Shown here one piece after another: positions 1-10,825 of a stretch of 64,000 nt of DNA. The DNA is taken from NCBI GenBank assembly GCA_038025085.1, contig CM076150.1, positions 2,234,501-2,298,500 on the forward strand, given 5' to 3'. The translations under genes and the position numbers were made by a program. Position 1 is the first letter of the stretch. Every line of letters starts with the position of its first letter. The stretch comes from Tetragonia tetragonoides (lineage: Eukaryota > Streptophyta > Magnoliopsida > Caryophyllales > Aizoaceae). Below the pieces are notes generated by a model. That model saw only the letters and a list, made by a program, of their open reading frames with translations. It was not told the DNA's origin and ran no database searches.

Positions 1-694
1 GACATACAAAAGCAAATTGAGAGTGGTTCAAACTTGCGTTGTATAACTCTACCCAAGTAAATTTACTATGCAAAGTATGCTTCTACCTCACAGGCTACTG
101 TTTTTTTCTATTTTTTTGGAGAAAAAACACATTCCAATTATCGTACTTGTCAAATAACTTGATAAGTCATTTGGAAGAGTGATACTAAAATAATTATCAC
201 AAGATAGTTTAAGACATTTAACTACTTTTGATAGTAACAATCTTTAACAACTGCACTTCGTTTCTCATGGAATTTAATTGCATTGTAATGCTACAAATTC
301 CAGATCAGACACTAGTTTGACTAAAACATAAATAATAACGCCTAAATAAGGGTCACTTTTTAGGTGATAAGGGTCACGGGCTCATGACTTGTAATAAGTG
401 ACTCTCATATTTCTAAATAATGACCCCATTTTTTTATAAGTTGATCATTTACAAAACTTGTTCATCGAACACTAATACTATTTGCTTTCTACCAATAGAG
501 CCTAAAATGGGATAATACCATCTCTATCGATCAAGGTACATTCTTATACATAACCCCCCTCCACACACACACACACAAAAAAACGACACTGATATACTAA
601 TATTAGCATGCGGGTAAACACCCCCTTCCCAGATTGATTGGAAGTGTAAGAGAAACATATCAGACTCCAAAAATTCTTTACATATGCAAATCGT
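1..694. repeat. Paralogous copy of the DNA downstream of the SRP40-like gene
   Basis: This stretch has no gene. It can be aligned by eye, with gaps, to 43170-44570. Both start with a tract reading TTCAAACTTG followed by ATAACTCTACCCAAG. Both contain CACTTCGTTTCTCAT, CAGATCAGACACTA, ATCGATCAAGGTAC and CAGATTGATTGGAAG in the same order, and both have ATATGCAAATC just before they diverge. The copy ends where the foldback element begins. It lacks the 848-bp CCGG-rich insertion found in the other copy. I infer a segmental duplication that is now broken up by transposons. Confidence 0.75.
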
Positions 695-1270
695 GTGATT
701 TCCTCAAATATACATCATTCACAAACTAATTCCCAAATTAGCTTCGGTTCAAAACTATTTTCCCACATATACACCACGTAGGATCGGACTGTGGCCTGGA
801 AGCGAATTTAATTTTTTTTTATAGCGAAAGGCAAAACCGCTGTGGCCCACAGCGGCTTACTTAAGCAGCTGTGGCCCACAGCGGCTTTGCCTTTTGCTAT
901 AAAAAAAAAAATAGTGATCAGACTGTGGTCTGGAAGCGAATTTATATATTTTTTTATAGCGAAAGGCAAAGTCGCTGTGGCCCACAACGGCTTACGTAAG
1001 CCGCTGTGGCCCACATCGGCTTTGCCTTTCGCTATAAAAAAAAAAATAGTGATTGGACTGTGGCTTGGAAGCGAATTTATTTTTTATTTTTATAGCGAAA
1101 GGCAAAGCCGCTGTGGATCACAACGGCTTTGCCTTTCGCTATAAAAAAAAAATTAAATTCGCTTCCAGGCCACAGTCCGATCCTACGTGGTGTATATATG
1201 GGAAAATAGTTTTAAACCGAAACTAATTTGGGAATTAGTTTGTGAATGATGTATATATGAGGAAATCACT
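695..1270. mobile_element. Foldback (hairpin-unit) element, copy 1
   Basis: The two ends are inverted repeats of about 130 bp that start GTGATTTCCTCA and run through TAGGATCGGACTGTGGCCTG to GAAGCGAATTTAATT. Between them are about three units spaced roughly 135 bp apart, at about 781, 917 and 1051. Each unit has a short A/T run and then a near-perfect hairpin made of AGCGAAAGGCAAAGCCGC and its complement around GTGGCCCAC. There is no credible protein: the open frames here come from the palindromes. No target duplication is visible for this copy. It is a non-autonomous element; long inverted ends suggest a Mutator-type MITE, but the superfamily is not proven. Confidence 0.8.
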
Positions 1271-1473
1271 CAGGAAAGAGAAAATAAAAATAGAAACTAC
1301 GACTTATAGGTGTACAAACGAAGTTTTAGATTTCAATCATCAACAAAGGGACAAGATGCCATTTTGATGAGGAGATGTCCTAGATGAGGTAGGAGAGAGA
1401 GAGAGAAGAAAACCGGGGGAAACTGGGTAGAGGGCAAATGGGTCTGTTTTATTTGTTTCTTACGAGTAATTTA

Positions 1474-1672
1474 GTGAATTGTTATTTACCGCCAAAAAAT
1501 ACTCACCACCGCCCTTAGAATTTACGATTTTGCCCTTCACTCTAACTCACTCCTCACCCTCCTCCTTCCTCTCTTCCTCACTTCCTCACTCTCCTCACTC
1601 CCTTACTTCCTCACCCTTCAATTCACATAATCACGATCACACCGGCAAAACCACCACACCATCACAACGGAA
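1474..1672 (+). repeat. MULE left terminal inverted repeat and leader
   Basis: The first ~70 bases match the reverse complement of 5980-6049, with substitutions. Pyrimidine-rich leader DNA follows, containing CACCGGCAA just before the first ATG, as the right arm also does. By analogy with MuDR this arm should carry the promoter of the PMD gene. I see no strong TATA box. Confidence 0.75.
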
Positions 1673-1929
1673 ATGTCAGGGGCTAGCGGCAGCGGCAGAG
1701 GCGGCGACGGAGACGGCGGAGGCGAGCATCGCGGCGGGGGGGTATGCATTCGATACGTTTTTGCTTTTTTTACTATAATTTGCTTTGATTTTTACGAATT
1801 GTGTTGATATAGGAGTGTTTTTATTCAAGGTTTATAGACAATTGAATTGAATTTGTGTTGTTTGAAGTTGTGTTGATTGATTTGTGAAGTTCGCTGGTCG
1901 TTTATTTTTTCCAGTTCGTAGTATCGGGC

Positions 1930-2147
1930 GTCTGGAATTTCCGCCTGACCCATGGATCAGGCGTCTACAAATTCCGCCTGATCCATGGGTGAGGCGGAAT
2001 CTGCAGACGCCTGATCCATGGGTCAGGCGAAAACTATTGACGCCTCACCCATAGATCAGGCGGAAAGGGTTTCCGCCTAGCCCATGAATCAGGCGGAAGG
2101 GGTTTCCGCCTAACCTTTGGGTCAGGCGGAATATGCAGACGCCTTAC
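1930..2147. repeat. Palindromic tandem repeat array, left intron
   Basis: About seven units of roughly 25-32 bp, each built on imperfect palindromes such as GCCTGATCCATGGATCAGGC, separated by short variable spacers like GTCTACAAATTCC. They lie in the proposed intron 1 of the PMD gene. The same unit type occurs at 5485-5757 in intron 1 of the opposing gene. Confidence 0.85.
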
Positions 2148-2184
2148 CCTATTTTTTTTGTTTTTTTTTTTCTCAATGCATTCG

Positions 2185-2312
2185 TTGTAATTATTATTAA
2201 TATCATTATTATTAGTGTTATTATTATTGTTATTATTATTATTAGTGTTATTATTAATATTATTATTGTTATTAGTATTATTATTATTAATATTATTATT
2301 ATTAGTGTTATA

Positions 2313-2367
<55 letters not shown>

Positions 2368-2387
2368 GTGTTATTATTATTATTATT

Positions 2388-2450
<63 letters not shown>

Positions 2451-2643
2451 GTAATTATTGTTATTGTTATTATTATTAGTATTGTTATTATTCTTATTGA
2501 TATTATTATTATTGTTATTATTATTATTATTGTTGTTATTACTATTATTATTAGTTGTCATTGTTATTATTTTTTAATTATTAGTTTTATTATTATTAAT
2601 TGATTTCCGAATTGCTACATTATTGTTGTTATTATTATTATTA

Positions 2644-2676
<33 letters not shown>

Positions 2677-2690
2677 GAAGTTGTTTATTA
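2185..2690. repeat. TTA/ATT trinucleotide microsatellite, ~500 bp
   Basis: An almost unbroken run of ATT/TTA triplets with occasional GTT or GTG changes, and a second block from about 2610. It gives meaningless open frames of poly-Asn and poly-Ile. It lies inside intron 1 of the PMD gene. Confidence 0.95.
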
Positions 2691-4886
2691 CTGTTTACTG
2701 TTTAATTAAAAATGTGAAATGATAGAGGAGAGGAGGAGCCGGTAAATCGATACCGGGGTTAGCCAGCGTACTAGCTGGTTCAGGACCGCGTCACACGAGG
2801 ACGCGTGGGATTGATGCCTCTGTACGGAGATAGAGAGAGGCACTTCGTATGAGGGATGAGGAGGAGGAGGAACTCGATTACGGATCGAGCGAGTTCCACT
2901 CCGGGGATCGGTACATGGACGAGGAACCGATTGTTGCCGAATCCTCGTCCGTGACGTGGCGCGTGGCGAAAGGCAGAGGCGGTAGGTTTGTTAGTTCTGG
3001 GTCGTCCAGTACTAGCAAATGACCCAGAGCAGAGGACGACACTACGTGGCTTGTTACAGGGGATGTGCCCGGTGGACCGGCCGATGATAGCGTCATACCT
3101 AGCTTCCTCGGGCACGTAGCATCACGTATGTGGATGGGGGAGACGAGGGGTCTGCTGAAGTGTCAGAACCGCTTCAGTGTCTGTCAACTGCTGATTGAGT
3201 GGCGGGCGGAGATGTCGCCCGAGCTGAGGGCCCAGATCGAGGGGACTGGGTTATCACACCTGACAGACGTTATGTTTAGGCATATCGATTTCCCCCTTAT
3301 TTCTGCATTCGTTGAGAGGTGGCAGCCGGATACGAACTCGTTCCACATGCCGTTCGGAGAGATGACCATCATGCTTCACGATGTATGGCACATTCTTCGG
3401 ATTCCTGTAGAGGGACAACTCGTTTCTAGTGAGGGACGGGATGGGCAGCTGCAGGCGGCGGCCATGGAGGTTCTCGGGGTCACCCGAGATATACTGATGA
3501 CTAGCCACTGGCAGGGCGGTGGGGTCCTCATGGACTCGGTGTTCGGCCTATTGAGAGAGGCTGACCGAGTCGAGGACGTACAGGCGGTAGGTTGGGTGTG
3601 GGTACTTCTGGGAGCCACCTTGTTTGTCGACAAGAGTGGTAACCGTATTAGACCCTCCTGCCTGTTGGAGGTGAGGGACGGTGTGGGGACGGCGCACGTT
3701 CGTGGGGATCTGCTACCCTCGCCTTCCTATACCGTCAGCTCGGTGTGGCTAGTCGGGGGGATTCTCAGGGCATCTGCGGATGCCTAACTCTCCTCCAGGC
3801 CTGTATCTACGAGTATTTTCCCTGCTTCCGACCTCATCGGGAGCGGATGGTTGTTGGGGACGGCGAGGCCCCCCGTGCGTGCGTATGGAGTGCCCAGGCT
3901 GAGGGCAAAGACGTGGTTCGACTGCACTCCTTACGTAGACGCATAGATCAGCTGCGAGCATCAGAGGTACATCATGCTTTTACCGGATTTCATGCTTTAT
4001 TTTGTTTGCTACGTTTTCACTTCAACATCAATAATTCATTGGTTTTACGTAGGTGGTATGGCTGCCGTACGGTACTGACCCGGTTACTTCAGTACCGAGG
4101 ACTGTCTTTATTGGCTGGCTACGGTATCGGGAGATTATCGAGCCGTACATGCCTGGTCGTTGTTTACGACAGATCGGGTACGTACAGAGCATCCCCTTCC
4201 CGATCACCAGGCCAGAAAGGGCGATCAGGTCGTGGACCAGTCGTTCGTATAGGGTTGATTACCCCGTACGAGTGTCATCTGATGCCTGGCACATGTTCCC
4301 GGAAGGGTACATTTCTTCATGGGTTTCAGGCATCCACGTCAGATCCCACTGCATGTACGGATGACTACCTCGAGTGGTACTACCGTCACTCGCACCCTCT
4401 GCTGACAGCTGACGATGTAGCACCTGGATCGGTGATTCCTCCCCGATCCAACAGCGATTATGTAAGTGGTTAACTAATTCCTATTCGTGTTTACATTTTG
4501 CTATACGTATTACACATCTCTGAACTCACACTCATTGCTTCTTTTTTGTAGTGGGTGAATCGTCTAGCCATCGCAGCTCAGTCTTGGATTAGTTTGGTAC
4601 CTCCTGATCAGGCGGCAGGTCCTCAGTCGGAGATGGAGGATTTTATGAGGGACTGGCAGGCTGCCAAATGATTTATTACATTGTTTATGTTTTATACATT
4701 ATGTTTGTATGACAGTTGATATTATTATTATTCATTATGTTATTTTTTATGCAATATTGGTGATGATATTGTCATTTGAATTTATTATTATTTTAGACAC
4801 TACAAATGACACTATTAATAATCGCTGCGTATGAAAAACAAAAATTACATTAATAATCGGTCCATTAATAAACACGGTTCAAAAAT

Positions 4887-5828
4887 TACATCAAACCCGC
4901 TAAACGATCCCAATGTGCTCTCCGCCTCTCATAAAGTTGCTCCCAACCAACGACACTATCAGAACGGGAACTAAACCATAATGACAATATTGGAGGAACA
5001 GGGAAATCTGACGCTAAGTTCAGATGGATATAATGCTTATACGAATCACCTAAGTGACCAATGACGAATTCTCGAACTGGACGTGTAATAGTTGAAGGTG
5101 CTCGCAACGGAAGTACAGTGAAACATGCATTTACACCCATACACGTGTTCAGCCCTTAACTGGAACGTACATTTGCAGGCCTTCGTTTTCGTGTTCTTCC
5201 GAACAACAACGTCTAAGTCTCTTAATTCCCCTCTGTAGCGTTCACCTCGATTGCATCTTAACAATTTCACGCTTCCGTTGTTCTTGTGTGAGGAAATTAT
5301 CAACTCAAACCCGATATGAAGGGCAATTTGTTTTGCCCAATTAATTGCGTCTGTATCACTTTCAAACATCACATCAGACACGAAATGCGTACTGTAATCA
5401 ACACCATCACCACCGAACCGCTCCAAAGGAACCTGATGAAATCAACGACATTAATGTTAATCAAACGCACTTAGACTTTTGCGAATTCCGCCTTAACAAA
5501 GGGGAGGCGTCCGAGATCAAACGCTCACTCCATAGACTAGGCGTCTGCAATTCCCGCCTGATCCATAGAACAGGCGTCTGAAATTTCCGTCCAGACCATG
5601 GATCAGGCGTTTGAGATTCTCGCCTGATCCATGGATCAGGCGTCTGAGATTCTCGCCTGATCCATGGAACAGGCGTCTGAGATTTCCGCCTGTTCCATGG
5701 ATCAGGCAGATATCTCAGACGCCTGAACCATGGGTCGGGCGGAAATTACAGACGCCCGACTCAATTTCTGCGAAAAAAAAAATTACCTCGGACGGCGTCG
5801 ACGACACTTCTTGGTCGCCGGAAGACAT
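4887..5828 (-). pseudogene. FAR1/MULE-type transposase remnant fused to an OTU-like tail
   Basis: Minus-strand gene transcribed inward from the right terminal repeat. Exon 1 is 5828-5787 (14 codons, donor GTAATT). Exon 2 starts at 5432 after a TTTCATCAG acceptor, and the frame is preserved. Exon 2 encodes the N-terminal DNA-binding region usual for MULE/FAR1 transposases: GFELIISSHKNNG, LLRCNRGERYRG and KNTKTKACKCTFQLR with a Cys-x-Cys. About 110 codons in, the frame breaks. From about 5110 another frame encodes a tail (REFVIGHLGDSYKHYIHLNL, PPILSLW, SVVGWEQLYERRRAHWDRL) resembling the OTU-like C-terminal domain fused to many MULE proteins. The DDE transposase core is missing, so I infer an internal deletion. 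It cannot encode an active transposase. Confidence 0.75.
5485..5757. repeat. Palindromic tandem repeat array, right intron
   Basis: About nine units related to those at 1930-2147, such as GCCTGATCCATGGATCAGGC with a spacer TCTGAGATTCTC. They lie within intron 1 (5433-5786) of the transposase remnant. The two arms therefore carry matching repeat-filled introns just inside the first exon. Confidence 0.85.
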
Positions 5829-6049
5829 TTGCGGTCGTTCCTTGCTTGCCGGTGAGAGAATGTTGGTGAATGTGAGTGGGTGTGAGAGTGGGTGGGTGTG
5901 GTAGAGAGGGAGAATTGGTGTGGGAGAGTTAGAGAGGGAGAGGGAGAGTGGGAGAAAGGGAGGAAGAAGGGTGAAAATGTGAGCGGGGGCAATATTGTAA
6001 TTTCCAAGGGCGGTGATAAGTAATTTTACGGCAGTAAATAGTAACACCC
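5829..6049 (-). repeat. MULE right terminal inverted repeat and leader
   Basis: Reverse complement of the left end with substitutions; starts GGGTGTTACTATTTACTGCC read inward. A purine-rich tract on the plus strand (5880-5975) mirrors the pyrimidine-rich tract of the left arm. It probably carries the promoter for the minus-strand gene. Confidence 0.75.
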
Positions 6050-8471
6050 GTAATTTATTATCGCGGAAAAAGGCCATATTATTCCTTTTGGCGGCAGGAA
6101 ATATATTGGGAAACAATAAATGCTTACTTACTTTTTATCTCTACAAAATTGAGCCGTGATTTTCGTAAATATTTTTTCTAATTTTTGTGCCCTGATTTTG
6201 GTGTAATTTTTGTTCCCTAATTTAAAGAAGTGGACAAAAAATTGTGACGGATGAAGTATCAAGTACTCCATCTAATATAATGAGTACGTAGCATATCCGA
6301 TTAAAAAGATATTAAAGAAAATATACTGTATTAGATAAAATTATATAAAAGTTTTCAAAAATTTCAATTATCCTCAAATCCGTAACTTGTCAATATTTGA
6401 CAGTTAACAATAAACATTTTCAAAAATAGTTATATACGTATTATAATTCCCGATAATTACAATTTCAAGTTGATATCGTAAATATTGAAGGATTTTCTAC
6501 CCAATTTAAATAACTTTTGTATTTATTTATTTTGGATCACCCAACTCCACTTAACTTTTATTCATCGTCTGAATGTTTCTCGACAACAGTGGTAGACAAT
6601 AAGCGGAAAAGTCTTTTAAATTTTGAGTTACAAAACAATCATACAACTGAAAATATACAATGTTTCATAGTTAATTTGACGATATTCTGGGATTTAATTT
6701 TTTGTGAATTTTGGACACTTTAAAGAGTTTTAGATATTTTTTATTTAAGAATTTCGCGAGACTATTTGAGTTTTTTTGAATTTCGCGCGAAAATATACAA
6801 TGTTTCGTTGATATCACGTTTGCTTTTATTGCTTGTAAGAACAACAAACTATTTCCGACCTTTGAATTTCTTATGGACACATATAATAATTAAATCTTAT
6901 GTCAATACTCAAGATGTCAACAAAGTTATATATCAAGATATAAATGATAATTATTTATTTATTTTTTTCTGCTGAAACACTGCTTATTTTCAAAAGTGTA
7001 AATGCTTGAGCATGACGCAATATCGACTCAATTAGGAAATGATAAATTCGAACAATGACATACTATCTCCCACAGCTATACATAAGCAAGCAAAATTTAT
7101 AGGGCGATTTTATTACCCTCCCTAAAGAACTAAGATGATAATCTATAATATTTTCAATAATCAAATTAAACAAACTAGCCTCCCCCCTCCCACCCTAAAA
7201 AGAAAGTCTTTGAAAACATTAAATATCATTAGTTTAAACCTATCTTCAAGGTTATATCATTATCAAAAAAATGAATTTTCATAACTTTTAAAATCTCTTA
7301 ATTTCTCTAAAATGTGTAGTTTGAGTCCGTTGAATATGTTTTCAATTTCTTTTCTTTTTCCCTAAAATAACTACTTTCAGGTTTTTAGTTGTGAATGTGT
7401 AAGTTTAGTAGGTAACTGTAAAGAATTTTTTTTTTTTTAAAAAATCATGTTAAAATACCTTTAAAAAATCGTAATTGAAATGGACAATATTATATTCACA
7501 TGTGAAAGTAAAATGATTTGTCTGAAATCATTTTTTTTTTACTAAAATCAATGTAATTACGGATCTCGACTATACAAATATACACTACTTCTCAACAAAC
7601 TCCACATGTTTTGTTTAGTTTCGTTTCCTTACCATTCTGCATTGAGTTTTGTCAAATGTTCTACTCCATTTCATAGTTCTTCCATTTTGCTCATTTTCAT
7701 GATGTGGGGCCATTTTATTGAAAACGATATATACTTGAAATTTAAATTTCAAGAAAGATAACTATCTAAAATTAAATAGCAGCGAATTAGCTGTTTCTCA
7801 ACTTACTAATTAAATCAATGATACTATGTAGTACTCGTAGAAATAGTAAGAAAGATGAAAGCCTTTTTCAATATTCCAACTGCATTTGAACAAAAAGAGA
7901 AAACAAAAACTCTCGTACGTCTATTATATATCTTTTATGGTCAATTATATTATTATAATATTTTGTTCATTACATAAAAAAGTGCGTATGTTTTGTTTAA
8001 TTGAAAATTAACGAGTAAACAAAATATATCAATCATAAACATAAATTATATATATAAAACATTATCCATTATTTTAAAGGTTAAAAATTTGTGACTTCAT
8101 ATGAGTGTTATGATCATTGTTTCGTGATCCCTTTGCCTAGTCCAGTATCACATGCATAAGATGGTTGAAATTTGATCCTATTGCAGATATAGCTTAATCA
8201 AGTTAATCAATTCAAATACAAATGTCCCTTGAATTTTATTTTATTTTATATTTTCCGTAGGAAATGGCCTTTGAAGATTATGATACCAATAAGCTAAGCA
8301 ACTCGTTTTCAGAAAACCATGGCCGGTGGCATATTAGCATTGGCAAGATAATGGCTATCCACCTCTTGAGACTTTGAGAGTTTGATCAAAACCTTTAGCT
8401 TGTTATTAATTCAGGGATTCCTTTAGAACAACCAAAATTAAAATAGACCGACCAAAAGAAGGAGATAGATT
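6050..8471. other. AT-rich intergenic DNA, no gene seen
   Basis: Very AT-rich with many short homopolymer runs. No coding frame with recognisable content. Around 6150-6280 there is GTGACGGATGAAGTA, faintly like one end of a decayed Stowaway-type element, but its partner end is not convincing. Confidence 0.6.
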
Positions 8472-8926
8472 TGTTAGATTTATGGACTTTATACTACATG
8501 TATATGGACTATTATGTTATACGGATTAATTGTATGTTATATGCTATCTTACGGTTTGGCCCAATATTAGTGGTCCTATGGATATTAATATTAGGTGGGC
8601 TAATATATCGTCTTATAAGGTATAGGGCCCAATTATGTAGAGACCCACAGACTTAACCCTAATTGATTATGGGCTAATTAGGGATAAGAAACTCTATATA
8701 TATAAGGGTTATGGTCCCCAGTTGAACACACGTTACATCTGTCTGACATCCCATCGTTAGAGAGAGAAACTCTAGTGTGTGTATCAACTGGAAGACGCTC
8801 TAACCCTAGGCGATCTTCAACCCGGATCAAAGGCTTGCACTTATGGATTCAGGTACGCTTCCGCTTATGTTCTAGTCTAAGTAATTCGATATGGAGATTA
8901 TAGTCTTAATCGGATTTATTCCAACA
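8472..8926 (+). mobile_element. Solo LTR of an LTR retrotransposon
   Basis: A 455-bp sequence with canonical ends, TGTTAGATTT at the left and ATTCCAACA at the right. It is flanked on both sides by the 5-bp direct repeat AGATT (8467-8471 and 8927-8931). It contains a clear TATA-like tract, CTATATATATAAGGG, near 8692, followed by transcript-leader-like DNA, as expected of an LTR promoter. No internal coding region is attached, so it is the product of recombination between two LTRs. The copia or gypsy type cannot be decided from the LTR alone. Confidence 0.85.
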
Positions 8927-10825
8927 AGATTAGTTATTTGATAAACCTTGCTCATATGCAATAAAAATAAAAAAAGGAGAAGAGTTTGATCAAAATCCTC
9001 TTATTTAGGATTAACCAAATTCTAATCTTCTAGATAGACCGACCAAGAAAAGGAGAGGATTTATTATTTGTTGACATTTAGAGAGTTTTTAATTTTTCTC
9101 TTTTAAAGGTAAGAAGGACCCTTTTCCGTCCTGAACTGTTCTATATAAAAGAAAAGAATAATCTAATAGTTTTAATTAGTCAGCCAACGAGATTTGAAGT
9201 CCGGTGAAATCCCACTCAAGTTATTACCACTAGGCTATTTATTTGGTCCGCTAAAGTAAAAGAAAAGAAATGTACTCTATGTACATGCATGCTCAGAGAA
9301 GTCAGAACTCATTTCTTTCGAATGTAGGAGTATGTAATAGATATGTTCGAATGTATGTACATGCATGCTCAGAATCCAATACACTGAGATTAAACTTTTA
9401 TGTACTTTGCTATTTTAACCTTTTAAGAGTACAATTGCAGATAGCGAAAATGAAGTGGATGAAGCTAGATGCATGGTACTTGTAAACAAGACGGTGCCGT
9501 ATTAGTGAAGCAAATTTCCGTGACATTCACACTTCACATTACGTTTTTTTTTAAAAATTATTTTTTTACCTGCAGATACCCTTTGGATCCACACTAATTT
9601 TATTCGTATCAAATCGGCCCACAAAGAGGTAAAATGCTCTCACTAAATGATTTATCCATTTGCTAGATCCAAACTCTCAACCTTATTTAAGGAATGAGAA
9701 TGTTGAACCACGCACTAACACCAATCAGGCAACCAATTATCAATACATGACGTATTTGTTTAATGCTTTACACTGGCATTACATTAGTCAACAAGTAGAA
9801 TATGTGGATGATCATGTTAATTCATGAGCATTAGCTGATTAATTCATTAATTAATCAAGACTTAAAAGTGGCCATAGAAGCAGGAGATGTACAATTATCG
9901 AAGTGAAGGAGATAAGGACAGATATTAATATTGTAACGCAAGAATCACGGGGGTGAACGAGCTGCCGCTTGCCAGCGAGACGAAGACAATAGACATCACC
10001 TCTTCTTTTACAAATCCAACTTTTTGAAACCTTGATGCGCCACAATAACAAATAAAATCTATGGCTATATCAAAATCAAATCCCCATATTAAGATGAGTC
10101 ACTCACACCTCTTGTAGCCTAGCTTGTCAATTTTCTCTATGCTCACACCACATGCTATTTTTGCTTGCATCCTCTTGTCCTTATTATTGACTCCCTCACT
10201 ATGGAGTATTTGTTAAGTTTCCATTTAGAAGGTTATTATGCACTAACAATGACGATTGACGAATGGATGGATGATAATAAAAATATTGGTTATGTTATAA
10301 GTACGTGATAGAGTGACATAGTTGTTACAATCGACTGAGATTCAAACCTTAGTTGTTTCGATTCGTTTACATATTTGAGAAAAAAAGAAGAAGTTATTGT
10401 TTATGAACCAGTAAAGAAAAAAAAATTGATTGATCAATATCATATCGACGTTTTATATTTATTGAATCGTCACTATTAGGACTACATTAGGTGATCCGCA
10501 CATAGTTACATTTGTTGTATGATCGACGACGTATTAACATTTTTTAGATGTGAGTTTTTCTCTATCTTTAAACACTCCAATCATCCTCTGACATAATAGT
10601 ACTCGACATGTGAGTATCCTCTCAATTGGCAATTTGGTTGAGATAAATCAACATCCATCCTCATTGAGCATTGAGACTGGATTGTGAATTGAGGTTCAAC
10701 AGATCCACTTCCTAGGGAAGCCCTTTCTTTTGGCACAAAATATTATTTTTGACCAATCAGAAAATTGAAGGTTGACAAATGACATTGTGAAAACACTACA
10801 TTATTATTTCCCTGATTTAGTTTAA
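8927..10825. other. Intergenic DNA with possible SINE remnants
   Basis: No protein gene. Near 9180-9245 the minus strand reads like a tRNA-derived SINE head (AGCCTAGTGGTAATAACTTGAG, then CTTCAAATCTC). Near 9575-9745 a second minus-strand remnant shares GGCCCAC and GGTAAAATGCTCTCACTAAAT-like blocks with 53070-53140. Parts of 8361-8471 and 8970-9060 are also alike, both having GTTTGATCAAAA and GACCGACCAA, which suggests an older local duplication around the solo LTR. Confidence 0.4.

Larger units (their letters stand above)
1673..4671 (+). pseudogene. Plant mobile domain (PMD / MAIN-like) gene, disrupted
   Basis: The protein belongs to the plant mobile domain family (aminotransferase-like PMD, related to Arabidopsis MAIN/MAIL1), which is often carried by transposons. 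Probable exon 1 starts at ATG 1673 and is Gly-rich; a donor lies near 1741. A long intron follows, with the palindromic repeats and the TTA tract. The main exon runs from about 2745, or from ATG 2849, to 3966; then 4053-4461 and 4552-4671, ending TGA. All these later junctions are GT-AG. Diagnostic stretches are HMPFGEMTIMLHDV, LRIPVEGQLV, EGKDVVRLHSLRRRIDQLRA, VWLPYGTDPV, GYVQSIPFP and a final NRLAIAAQSW. Lesions: in-frame TGA at 3020-3022, a frameshift near 3690 (the SWGSATLAFLYRQLG stretch is in another frame), and a frameshift near 4315-4340. The exon 1 assignment is inference. Confidence 0.8.
1474..6049. mobile_element. Mutator-like element (MULE) with convergent PMD and transposase genes
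   Basis: A complete 4,576-bp element. The left end (from 1474) and the reverse complement of the right end (from 6049) share TATTTACYGCC, then CACCGCCCTT, then a similar pyrimidine-rich leader. The 8 bp GTAATTTA lie directly outside both ends (1466-1473 and 6050-6057), which fits the 8-11-bp target duplication of the Mutator superfamily. Two genes run inward from the terminal repeats: a PMD gene (plus, ATG at 1673) and a FAR1/MULE-type transposase remnant (minus, ATG at 5828). Both are now broken, so this copy is probably immobile by itself. The plan recalls the two convergent genes of maize MuDR. Confidence 0.85.

Noticed and set aside
808..1144. Overlapping open frames of 68-100 codons on both strands
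   Set aside because: They are translations of the palindromic hairpin units of the foldback element; the same peptide appears on both strands because the DNA is self-complementary.
2034..2603. Long poly-Asn and poly-Ile open frames
   Set aside because: Produced by the TTA microsatellite; no start context, no conserved content.
1930..5757. CRISPR-like spaced repeats
   Set aside because: The units are palindromic with very short variable spacers, split between two introns of a plant transposon, and there is no cas gene.
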